Shown here: one piece after another, positions 9,520 to 21,050 of the stretch
Position numbering within the stretch: position 1 is the first letter of the stretch
Layout: every line of letters begins with the position of its first letter
Origin: Tetradesmus obliquus
Taxonomy: Eukaryota; Chlorophyta; Chlorophyceae; Sphaeropleales; Scenedesmaceae
Assembly (NCBI GenBank): GCA_030272155.1
Contig: CP126193.1
Location: 5,642,001-5,706,000, forward strand
Length of the DNA: 64,000 bases
Direction: 5' to 3'
Notes under the pieces: model-generated
Seen by the model: the letters and a program-made list of their open reading frames with translations, nothing else
Told to the model about the DNA's origin: nothing
Database searches by the model: none
Position numbers and translations under genes: made by a program

Positions 9520-12500
9520 CTGGGTTGCGCGTAGCAGTTGCATGGGTGCGCATGTACAGTTTGTGAAGAAGCGTGTTTGAACACATTGCCAGGAATGACA
9601 GTTGGGCTCATCAGGGGTGTGTGCGGCCGACAGCATTGGCATTGCACTATTTGGGTGCGCACTGACGGGCGCAGCCTGTACACACAGGCTCAACTTATGG
9701 CCTGAAGCTGTGGCTAGTCAGGACAGCAGTGTTTGGGCACGCTGTTGCAGTGGTGGATTTGCTTTTGCCGCTGCCTGTACGTTGCGCCACGTCCTGTACT
9801 ATGGTGCACACACGTGAGCAGCGGATTGCATTTGCAAATGCTGCAGGTATCATGCAGGGCTTGTGTGTGCGCATGTGCGCCGCTTGTACGCCAGGGATGT
9901 TCAACTTGAACGTCAGATGCTCTCGTTACAGATCGCAATGCAAACCCTCTATGCGCTGTGCACAAATTCATGTGGTGCATGGACCAGAACAGATACTGTG
10001 GGCAAACGGCAAAGTGCATACCGTAGTGGCGCTAGTAGCCCAAGGGTCCTTGCAGCACAGCGCCACTGAACGGCAGTGATGCGGCAATGATGCTGGCAGC
10101 TTGGTGCCAGTGGTAGCAACCGTAGCAACGTAACAACGTAACAGTGAGCAGTCCGAGATGCTGTTAATGTACACACCAACATGTGTATGCCTCCAAGCAG
10201 TAGCAGACAAGGACACACAGGCACATGAACACGTGTGAGCGCCTTGATCATCATCGTGTGCCCCAGAAAATGCTGAGTCCTGACACATGCGAAGTGTGCT
10301 CGAGGAGCATGTCAACCCAAAGTTGTGAGCACCAAGATCCTGTCCACATCCTCAGTGTGCCAAGGCAGCAGACACATATAGTCGCCGAACAGTTCAGCAG
10401 TTCCATGTTCAACAAGGCAAGCGGCCGTGATGGCTCAGCAGCTGTCCTGCAGGTGGCACGGCAGCCTCCTGCCTAGCCACATACGCTGCCTGCCATTAAC
10501 AAAGCACATCACAGCAAGCTGAGCAAAGTACATTCTATGTGTATTTGACCGGCGCTGCACAGGGCATCATGCACAGGATAGCAAACTCACCCCATGCACA
10601 GAGCAGCATGTGGCTTTCCCATCCAACACAGCCCAAACAAAATGCAGCACCACAAGCTGGTCACCACGGCTCAAGCAGCTCAATGATTCAGCCAGTATCC
10701 TGCAAGCCGCAGCAGCATTTGATGCTGCTCCCAACCAACTCACACCTGGCGCAGGATGCGGCATCCTCTGGCAGTGCTGTGATGCTGTGATGCATACAAA
10801 ACCTCCGCCGTTGCCATGAAAGCGTACACAGCAAACCACAACTCAGTGTTCCATTGCCAGCGTGCGCCCCCACAGCGCGTATCGTGGCCATGCTGCCTCT
10901 TATTACCCCTGTACATGTAGCAGCACGGCAGGCGGCACAGCCTGCAAGTATTAACGCGGATCACCCCAGTCGCAACAACTGCATACGTAACACACATGCC
11001 ATGGCCAGGCTCTCTTTACTATACTGTTATATCCAACAAAAACCTCTGCAGTCAGCACAGGGGCACATCAGCGTGCTAACTTCACTGTGCTGGAAGTATG
11101 TACACATTTCGTTGTTGATGTGATGTCAGCGGCAGCTGTGCACTAGCACCAGGCAGATAACATGTGGTGGTCAGGAAATACACACGTGCACTGCCAAACA
11201 CCAAGAGCTGCAGAGGCCCATAAGGCACAGTAACCGCAGCAGCACAACACTGCCCTCCTCATCGCTCGATGCTGCTTTTTCTTGCTTCCTTTCTTTGACC
11301 GCATGTCGCACAGCTGTTGCGCCAGCAACCAAGCAGAAACAAAACTTGATATGCTGCCGCAAGAATTCGGCAATGCAGACCGCGTTAGCATCCCCTTGGA
11401 ACTGTGCTGCTGCGGCTCAGCCAATTCAAGTATTCCGATCAACCAAACAACCAACCAACCAACCAACCAACCAAGTATTCATATCAACGCCTACCACGCC
11501 AGATGCAAACGCCAACACCAATGCACTGCCATGGCTGCGTGCTGCTGACCAGCACTGCATTAGCAAGCAGTACTGCTGTTTCAGCACCCCAGCCGTTTTG
11601 TTCAAACATGCGTTGTTAGTTTAAACCTCTACCCATAAGGCACCTCAAGTGAATATACAGGCAGCATCCCCCATATCATCACATCACAAGCACGCACGGT
11701 CAAACCGCAGACATGCAGCAGTGCAGTTGCAACAACGCTGAAGTTGGCAAAAAAACAGGAAGTGTCCTGGCAGGCCAGCAAGTCCAGAAGGGTTGAGCAT
11801 GCTCGTCATCAGCTGTGCACTGCATTGCAGGATAAGCTGCAGTGCGTTGGTTCAGTTGCATTGTGGCTCACAGGTGCTTCTGTGAAACCAGTTTACTGCA
11901 AGGCGCACGAGATAGCACCATGCCTGTGCAACCAGCCAGCAACCAACACACAGCAAATCAACAGCAGACCATGCTAGACAGCACCATCCTGTCAGCCCCT
12001 GGGGCAATCAGCTGACTCAGAGTGTGTATGAGTCATACACAAAAACGATCTTGCAGGCACAGGAAGGCTGGGAGAGCTGGGCTGGGAAGGCACAGATCTG
12101 TGCTCTAGAGCACTGACGCCAGCACTGGCCCAGGCAGCACAAAACAAGGCAGCGTGCTGCTGCTGCTGCCTGCTGAACATGTGGCACATCAACAAAAGGT
12201 GCGGGGGCATGATGCGGAGCGCGCTGATGCTGTCAATAACCATAACCATACCATATGCTTCACAAAGTCGCTGTGCATGCGGGTGGAAGCCAGCTGCGGC
12301 AAAGCCAAGCTGCCATGAGCAAGCAGCAGCGTGTGAGCACATGCCGTCGTTCGTTTTGTGTGCAAGTTGTTATGCATGCTGATACGGGTCCTAGGCCCGG
12401 CCATTTGAGGCTGCATACAGTGTATGGCCTCACTGGGTTTGGGCAAATACATAAGCTCTTTCTTGTCTGGCATATGTGACATGCAGTGTGTGTTTGGCAG

Positions 12501-14382
12501 TGCAAATACAAAGATGTCGGATGTGGCGGCACAGCAGCCTGCTGGGATACATGCGCACACATGACAACCCCGCAAAAAGCGCACAGTAGGGATTTAGCTC
12601 CCCCTGATAACAAAACAAAACAAAAGAAGTGCACACGACACGTGATGCTGCTGCACCAGAGTTGCGTGTCATTGCTCATGCAGTCCATCCACAAGTGTTG
12701 ATAAAGAGGTGACGCCAGGGTGGGCACAGCAGGAGTGGTGGAAGTGTGAACGACTGTGGACAAACGCAGGCAAACCCTCAACCCCAACTCAACCGAAGTG
12801 TGATCACTTCCAACCCGCACCCAGAACCAAACAAGTATGTATATACACATGTATGCATATGAATATATGGAGCTTCCTTGCCCTCAACATGAGCGCAGTT
12901 CTGTACCCAACCAAGTGCCAATGGCTCATGCTGAACCCGTCGTCTCAACCGAGGCTGTACTCGTAGTGTAGATGCTTTCTTGCTTCCAACATGCCTGCAG
13001 CTCTGTGTACCAAACAAGACTCCTGTCTCAAGCACACCCTCAAGCGACCAACCCAATCAAGGCTGTATCCAAAGGTGGTTCATGCATTTATGTCTGATCA
13101 TACAGCGTCATGAGCGAATGCATTTCATGTACCCAACTACGTCTCAAGTTCCGCCCTTTCTAACAATTGCAATGCAGCTCAAAGTGCAGTGCAGCTACAG
13201 ACAGCGAAAGCGCCACGGCTGTGAAGCAAGCAGCACCGTGCAAATGCCGTGGTCAACATGAAATCCAGATGAGTTGTAGATGCACCAGGCCTACAATGAT
13301 TGATGCAAGGAGGGGTGACACGGCAGTGGGAAAGTGCAATGCGCTGACATCAAGGCTATTATCCGCCAAGAAAGCATCTGCAGCTGCCATGATGCCGCAG
13401 AGCCATCACACCACAGCTGCCAGTCTGTCCAACGACCAACAAAAGTGTATCTTGGCAGACACCAGCATGCCAGCTGCCCTAACATGCATGCACGGGCAAT
13501 GCGAGCAAATCCTCCACGTGTGATCCCTGCCGATGCCTCACCAACCAAACAAGTCATTGACCCGCAACGTGGCATCAAGTGTGATCAGGCAGACATCACC
13601 ACACTCCCAGCAGTGTTGATGAGAATGAATAGACAGCACAGCAATGCAGGTGGGATGGAAAAGGACTCGTGTACACGCTAAACGCATCAATGCAGGGGCC
13701 TTGCCAGGCAGAAAATGATGCAGAGCCTCTGCATTGAGTGAGGGGTAGCCCTCGCAACTGAAACCATTCCAGGCAGCATATCTAATCAAAGAGGGCCCCA
13801 AGTTGGCCTGTAAACGAAACGCCAATGCCGTTCAGGAAAACAAGGTCGGCAGCGCACCACAGTGCGGCGTAGTGAATCCAACAGCCATGGCAGCAAGTGC
13901 AAGAGAAATGCGCTTGCAGCAGCGCTGCAGCTCACAGAGCACTCATACATCATGCCAATTTGTCAGTGGAGCGCGTGCACGACGTGGAGAAGGAGAAAGT
14001 AGCTGCGACAAGTGTGGGCGCTGATTAGCCAGCATGCCATCAAGCCAGCATGCTGGCATGAAACCAAATGTCAGTAACACCCAACACGACGCATCCGCTG
14101 CTCTGGGCAGCCGCATCGGTTGATCAACGGAGCAGCAAACCAACACCTGGCCACTGACAGGACAATGCTCAGCTTTTGGGGCAAGGGAACTCAAACTCAA
14201 AGTCATATGAGCTAGGGGCATCATGGAACTCAGCAGTAGCACGTGATGACACAATGCATGCTGACGAGCTGCTTTAACAACATCATCCGCAAGAACACAC
14301 TTGCAGCAGCACAATCCACGCGCGGTTTCTGCATGCTGCATACAAGCAGGCGGCGCGTCCGCTGCCAACAACTGCTACCAGC
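9520..14382. other. 4.9-kb stretch without a recognisable gene
   Basis: I find no conserved protein segment on either strand and no convincing exon chain. Open frames here are under about 200 codons with low-complexity or random-looking sequence. The CAG/CTG density is lower than in the rest of the window. Part of it must be the 3' regions of the two convergent flanking genes. An AACC tetranucleotide run is at about 11441-11475. Confidence 0.5.
11441..11475. repeat. AACC tetranucleotide repeat
   Basis: About seven tandem AACC units, with one interruption near the start. Confidence 0.85.
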
Positions 14383-17300
14383 CTACCAGAACAGACTGGT
14401 GATGGTAGCTGGAGCGGGGTTGTTGAAAAAGGTGCGCACATCAGCAGCATCAAAGCCTCCCCTCAAAGAGCACTCCCCAGCATGCACAGTAAACCCGAAG
14501 CAGGTACTCATCATGTCGCACGTGTGCTTGCAATCAGACAGTTTGTAGCCGGTCCCCAGGCTGTATGTAATACCAAGAGACCTGCCCACAGCAGCAACAT
14601 CGGCCACGTTGCAGCGTGCATACAGACCAGAAGACATCGTCTTGTCCCTGACGGTGCCGGAAGGAGCCGCACCAACAGTGCTGCTGCTGCTGGTGGATGC
14701 AATGCTTGCAGCTGCAATAGCACCGCTAGGTGGCAGCTTTTGGAACAGCAGCGCTGCTGATGCATCCTTGTATGCCCATGGGTTGTTGCTGGGCTCAAGG
14801 TTTAAGTAGCTGCAGCTTGCAGCACGCCTGTTCAAGTGCCCGTAGTCAAACTGCACAAAGCAGCAGCTCTCCGCAGCACAATTGCTGAGACACGCTGGCA
14901 GGTCCGCACTGCCTGCAGCTGTCTGCATAAACGCATCTTTAAATATCCTGGAGCCGACATCAACGCCAACCTGCACTGTTTGAGGCACACACTCCTCTTC
15001 ACCTGTGGAGCCGGAGCGGAAGGTTGTTGCGCGGGAATTGAACTCTGCTTCTTTGCCTTTCGAGCTGAGGAAGATAGACAGTGTGGTGGGGCATGCAATG
15101 CAAGTCTCGCCGTTGCCGTGTGCTGCAGCATCCTCATTTCCTGCAAAACCAGCCTGGTAGGTGCCAGTAATGCACTTGGTGCAGTCGGCGCTGCCAGGTT
15201 GCTTGCCATAGCCAGGCTTGCACTCTGCAGGGTTGCAATTTGTGCGGCAGAAGGCAAGCAGCAGAGAGCAGCAGTGTGGTGTGAGCTTTTGGGCATCATC
15301 AGCAGCAGCAGGATTGAAGCAGGCGTGTACAAGCGGCTCAGCATCCAGTGCACAAGAAGCTGCGGTGCTGTAGATTTTAAGTATGCGTGCAGTGAGGCGG
15401 CACACACGGCCAGCGCATGTCATGCTGCTGTACTGTGCAAGCTCGAAAAGATTTTGAGTACATGCACAAATTCAGGTGCACTCACTGTTGCACTCGTCCT
15501 TGCTCGTGCTGCCTTCGCGCTGTGTCGTAGTGCCAGCATCGCACGCAGCGCACACACTGGCCAGCTGCCCACCGCTGCTGTAGCTACCCATCGGACACAG
15601 CTGCGTGGGCAGCTGTGCCAGCTGGGTGGCATTCAGCGCAGCCAGAGCAGCCGCACATGCGTCTGTGGGCAGCTGCAGCAGCCGGCGTCCCAGTGATGGC
15701 TTGCCCTTGCAGCACGTGCCTTCTTTCTTGTCTGGGCCTGACGGCATCCATGTGCAGTTTTTCTTGCCGCCACCCGAGCAGTTGTCTTCGTTCTTGCAGT
15801 TGCAGTGGCCGCTGCTGCAGTCGTGGGAGCCTTCGTTGTCTGCCTCACAAATGAAGGTAGGATCGCTGCAGGGGGGCGTGGTGGGTGGGTGGGTGGGTGG
15901 ATGGCGCGCAAGGCAGCGCACAGATTTTGTTGTGAGAACAGCCAGCCCCTGGGTCCACTAAGACATTACAGCAGCAGGCTCGAGAGATGACAGTTGCACA
16001 AGCACGCCATCCTAGAAGGAGTGTTTGATTGCTGAAGAATTGCCTGCACTGCAAAAGTAGCTAACAACAACACAAACCTCAAAAGGGCAGCTGCCCAGCA
16101 ATATGCCTGACCCAAGCCTCAGGAGTCACTGGAATTCAGACAAAACACTCACATTGGCGGTGTGGCTCCAGCGTCTGGGCTGCTGTTGACTGACGGTTGG
16201 CAGTCAGGCAGCACAATGCCGTGCCCTGGTTGCACAAAGCAGTCGGCGATGCTTGTCTGCTTTGCCGCATCGTCGGCGGTCGTCCTTCCCTCTGGGCAGG
16301 GCATGCAAGCGCCAAGGCTGGCTGCATGCGTGAAGCACATGGGCAGCAGCAGCGCAAACACACAGGGTGAGATGAGGCCTTGGGGCTCGAGGCTTTTGAG
16401 AGGACACACTATAAGGACAGCAAACAGGCCATGCTGAAGCTACATTTACCATGCTCAGCATGGTCGCTGCTGTTCTCAGGTACAAAAGCAGGCACTCGCG
16501 TCGCGGCATGCACCATAGCAGGAAGGTGCGATCACACGCAGGCCGCCCACAATCATACATGACGTGCAGCAGTCAAGGTGGATGCTGACTAGTGCCGAAC
16601 TGCGCAGCTCAAACCAGCCTGATAACTATGCAGCTATGCCAAGGCAGGGCCCTCAGACACGAGTTTGCAGGCAAAACAGTGTGTGAGGCGTTTGAGCCAC
16701 AAGCAGCATGCTTCACTGCTGTTGCTGTTGCCACCCACTCACCCAGTGACGTGTACGAGCCCACAGCGCAGCGGTTGGCGCCAGTTGGGGTGTAGCCGTA
16801 TCCCCCAGGGTTTACACACTGGGAGGGGTCGGTAGAGCCAGCTTGCAGCGTAATGAGGTTGCGTGCACAGGGCTGCAGGCATTAACAGCAATTCACAGCG
16901 CAGGGCAGTCAGCGGTTTGATTCATTTGAAGTGTACAGACAGACACAAGCTGTGAATTGGGCTGCCGGCAGGACTGGAGAGAAATAACAGTTGACAGCAG
17001 GGCTGCTGCACAGAGCTGCCAAAGCTCATGCCGCAACACCTGCCAGGTGCAGTGGTCTTCACCAATGCCGCTGTACTTCTGTCTGTTTGCAGCAGTACAT
17101 GAGCTGTGCAGTGATGCAGCAGGTACACTGCTAGCAGTTGCTGTGTGCCTAACAGCGCAGCAATCAGGTTGCAGCCGCCAGAACCGCATATACGCACCTT
17201 GCATGGCGTTGCCTGCAGCCCAAACGTGGTGTTAGCCACACCGTATGTGTTTTTGTCACACACAGTGGCCGCAAACTCCATCGTATAGTCCGCCTTCACA

Positions 17301-18463
17301 ACGCCAGTGGGCATCATACCCCACCCGGTCTCGATGTAACATGAAAATGACGACCCAGCCACCAGCGCAGCCGTATCAGTCCCACCCAGCGCCTCATCCA
17401 CATCAGTTAGGGCCGATTTAATGCCCTTGCCGCAGGAGGAGCAGGCGGTCGTTCCACTCCCTGCTTCCTGCACATTCTCATCGTCAAACCGCACCCAGCC
17501 CGCCCTGAAGTACCCCTGTCCATCTGCATTCTCAGGGCACTTGACCATCTTGCCGGTGGCTGCTCCTGCCGCGTCCAGCTGAATGAAGTAGCCAGGAGGG
17601 ACCATGCAGTCATTTGGAGAGGTAGCCCCAAGGCCCTTGGTGGTACTGCCGAGTGGGCAAGGCAGGCAGGTGATGTCACCGACAAAGGGCCCCCCCGGGA
17701 AGTAACTGCCATAGCTGCAGGGTGTGGTGCTGCTGTTGTCGGGGGCCTCTCCGGCGGGTGCTGTGGTTGCGATTGCTTGCGCGATGGTGTCTTGCGTGAA
17801 GAGCACGCCAGCGCCGACAACTGCAGTGAGCGGCCAGCAACATGCCGCAGCGAGGTCGAGCACTGGCAGCCACAAACACTCAGAGGCTGCTGTCACTGGA
17901 AGTTGCTTACACTGTACTTGCAAGCCAGAGCGGTTGATTTGCATAAACAGGCCATGCATTTGTATCCGGCCTGCTGCAATGTGCCTAGCTTGTGCATTAC
18001 TAGGGCAGCAGTGTGCTTTTGGGCATGCTGCCTGTTTGCTGTACTTACTGTTGCAGTCGCTTGGAAGGGTTGCCCTGGCCTTGCTGGTGGTGAGGCCGGC
18101 CGGACCTGCAAAGAGCAGCAGCAGGTGTACATGCCATGCACGCAGTCAGTGGCGGCCCATCGTATGTGTGCTGCATCTGCGCTGCGAGTCTGCGCGCACT
18201 AGCGGATCACTGGCATTGCCGGCAACAACTAGGAGGAAGCAATACATCGCATGTTAGCTCACAGCACAGAAAACCTCGCACACGGTATCATCTGCCGGAT
18301 GCAGGTATGTCAGCACCCACTCGAACACCGCACCCGCAGCCGCTCACATGAGAAGCAGTAGCGTGAGGCAGTCTCGGTGGTGTAGGTGAAGCTGCCACGG
18401 AAGCTGCCTGGGGGGCAGTCCCGCACCACGTTCTGGGACAGGTAGCCGCCAGGTGGCACCTCT

Positions 18464-18495
<32 letters not shown>

Positions 18496-19095
18496 GGTGG
18501 TGTTGTGAGCGGATGTGCAGCGTGAATGCCTGCATCATGCAAGAGGTGGGACTGCATATCTGGAAGGTGCGTGCTTGTCGCTGCATGGCGCGCATTTTGT
18601 CATCGGCAGCAGCAGCAGCAGGCGTGGGTGTCAGGCACTGACCGAACAGCATGTGGGCATGTGGCTTCATGCTTCCTTGGCTAGGTTCTGATGCCTTATA
18701 TTGGGCAAGCAACCAGTGAATGCGAGAATGGCTGGCTTGTATGCAGTGTGAGAGGCAGCATTTGCAAGCTGCGTATTGCAGGCACAGGCTGCCTTTGATT
18801 ACTCACGGCACACTTTGAGCCTGTCGGTGCACAGTGAGGCTTTGTCGGGGTACTGCCCGGGCTGCAGCGCATCCACATTAGCAAATCCAGCGTCGGGGTT
18901 CTCTGCGGTGCCTGACTGGCAGCGCAGGCATTGGCGCAGCCTTGAATAGCCGGGGCTGTAGGTGTTGCGCCTGCAGGGCGCTGCCTGCACACAATGCATG
19001 CAGCAGTCGTGAAGTGTGGGTGGGAGGCACAGCAAGGGCAGGTGTGGGTGTGAGGATGGCAGGGTGCCTGCACAGCAAGGCTAGATGTGGTAAAG

Positions 19096-19133
<38 letters not shown>

Positions 19134-19433
19134 CTAGGTGTGGGTGTGAGGATGGCAAAGTGAATGCACAGCACCCGCCCAGAGGCACCTCTGCAGCAGC
19201 AGCAGCGACAGGCAGGGCAGCAGGGGTGATGTGGCCAGCAGGTCTGCATTGCAGGACATTTCAGGGCACTGGGGGTGCTGCGCGGTGCCAGACTGGCAGC
19301 GCAGGCACCGGCGCAACCGCGAGTAGCCGGGGCTGGAGGTGTTGCGCCTGCAGGGCGCGGCCTGTGGATCTGAATGCATTGCGTGCAGCGTGGGGTGTGA
19401 GGCAGATGCAGCATGGGGTGGCAGGTCTTTGAG

Positions 19434-19510
<77 letters not shown>

Positions 19511-20816
19511 CCACCACCAGCTGCGCAGGCGGGAGGGACATGCGCCTGCAGCAAACCATTCAAACCTACGCAGGCCAGTCAGCGCAGCATGCTGCACACA
19601 CATACGTTTTCAAAGCTGCATCCACACACATCCACACACACCTCTTGCGTGGCAGGGCTGGTGGTCTTCAAATAAAAACCAGGCAGGGTCACACAATCCA
19701 CAAAGCGCTTAGCGCGCGTGGTCTTGGTGGTCAGTCCCTGCCTCTGGATGCTTGTGGTGGTGATGAGGGTGTTGGTGGCATTGACTTCCTCTGCCTTCAC
19801 GCAGGACAAACGCAGGCCTTTCTGGGAGTCTGGCGCATAGTTTTTGGCCTCAGGGTTGCCACCGGGGCCTGCAGGAAGGGAGGGAAAACAAAGGATTGCG
19901 GGCTTTTTAGTGTGTGTTGATGGAGGAAGCGCAGCTGGAGTGGGCTTAGGAGGCTACAGCCGCAGCGCAAGCAGGGGTGCGCAGCAGCAAACACGCTTGC
20001 CAGGCACGGGCAGGCGTGCAGGAGCAAGCTGCGGAAAGTTGTGTGCCTAGATAGGGATGGAATACATGCGCAGATACATACAGCTGCTTCGTTTGCTTGA
20101 AGTGAGTTGAAAATGGGTTTTCAGCGTAGCAGCTGCTACTGCAGTAACAGATGTGCTGCCAGCAGGTGCTGCACAGCTGCCACTTGCACTCTGTGCATGA
20201 TGCGGGCAACGCCGCTGCGGCAGGACATGCATGCAGCAGCTGGGTTGCATGCTAGCCAGGTGCCCTTACAGAACATCGCCCTGTCGCAGGCCTTGCACTC
20301 GCACGCGCTGCTTCCACAAGAATACCATGTGCCAGAAGGGCAGACTGCAGGTGAAGTAGGGTTGATGGCAGCAGTAGCAGCAGCAGCCACTGAGCGGCAC
20401 GTGCACGGACGCGAGGCTTCTGCATAGGTGTGCAATGAGCTTTCCCACGGTATACTTGCATGTAAACTGCAAGTATGGCGAAAGCGCATCGTTACGGAAG
20501 TCCCGGGTCGACGTCACCAAGGTCAAACCACGCAGATGTCAGACAACCACAAACATGCAAAACTGTCTTCAAATTCTTGTTGATAAGACTTACTGCACTG
20601 CAGATTGTCCTTGCTCGGCACGAAGTTCGGCTTGCAGCGCTCGCAGACCATCTGGGACTTGCCATCCACTGTCGCCAGCAAACATCTGCCTCCCTCGCAG
20701 TCAGCGATTTGGTTTGTGCAAGATGATGCTGCCTGTAGCATCCGGGCACAGCACCCTGTTGTGCCAAGCGCCAGAACGCTAACAGCCCAAGCCGCTACGC
20801 AGATGCGCCACCTCAT
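14383..20816 (-). CDS. Secreted Cys-rich protein with ephrin-receptor-like (GCC2/GCC3) repeats and a PAN-like C-terminus
   Basis: A large predicted extracellular protein, function unknown. It starts at 20816 with a signal peptide (MRWRICVAAWAVSVLALG). Exons seen: 20594-20816, 20270-20419, 20082-20214, about 19642-19870, 18808-18980, 18344-18461, 18049-18109, 17200-17800, 16750-16870 and 16150-16325, then 15486-15865 and 14383-15224. Repeated Cys motifs of the type CxPGxY...CxxCxxGT recur, for example CLPCPLGSTT, CMPCPEGRTT, CKPGYGKQPGSADCTKC and CPSGTWYSCG. NTYGVANTTFGLQATPC resembles a motif I associate with algal proteins of this class. An RRLLQ sequence is near 15670. The last exon holds two Cys-paired blocks around CLSNCAAESCCFVQFDYG and CKHTCDMMSTCFGF, which resemble PAN/Apple domains. 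The phase of the early exons around 19870-20082 is not resolved. A wall or surface role is inferred from the architecture only. Confidence 0.75.
19279..19363 (-). repeat. Diverged copy of a Cys-rich exon of the ephrin-like gene
   Basis: About 85 bases match 18901-18987. Both read PCRRNT(Y/S)SPGYSRLR(Q/R)CLRCQSGTA on the minus strand. The lower copy continues in a long open exon (AENPDAGFANVDALQPGQYPD in two parts), whereas this one runs into unrelated sequence, so it is probably a non-functional echo in the preceding intron. A short copy of another acceptor (GGCACCTCTGCAG on the plus strand) occurs at about 19187 and 18457. Confidence 0.78.
19436..19510. repeat. (CAG)25 triplet tract in an intron of the ephrin-like gene
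   Basis: About 25 uninterrupted CAG units on the plus strand, CTG in the sense of the gene. A second tract is at 19097-19131. A third at about 18464-18492 sits directly before an acceptor. Confidence 0.95.
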
Positions 20817-21047
20817 GTTTTCTGTTGTTTTTAAGAGCTGTATTAAGCTATTCTTGACCTGTCGACTTGACTGCCTGGGAAGGATACAAGACAAGCTCGC
20901 TTGGGATCTCTGTTGCTAGCATTGATGTGTGCTTCAAGAAAACGTTGATGAACTATATGTACAAAATTTTGATACGACACACTCGGTAGGGGTGCACACG
21001 GTAAACGAGTATAGCGTGTTGCTTGTTCGTGGTTGGCGATCTTCTGC
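20817..21047. promoter_or_regulatory. Upstream region of the ephrin-like gene
   Basis: The 231 bases between the start codon and the transposon target site. They must contain at least the core promoter unless the transposon has separated it. No TATA element is clear. Confidence 0.35.
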
Positions 21048-21050
21048 TGT

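Noticed and set aside
18878-19603. 241-codon frame with long poly-Cys
   Set aside because: Read-through of a CTG tract in an intron of the ephrin-like gene in the wrong frame.
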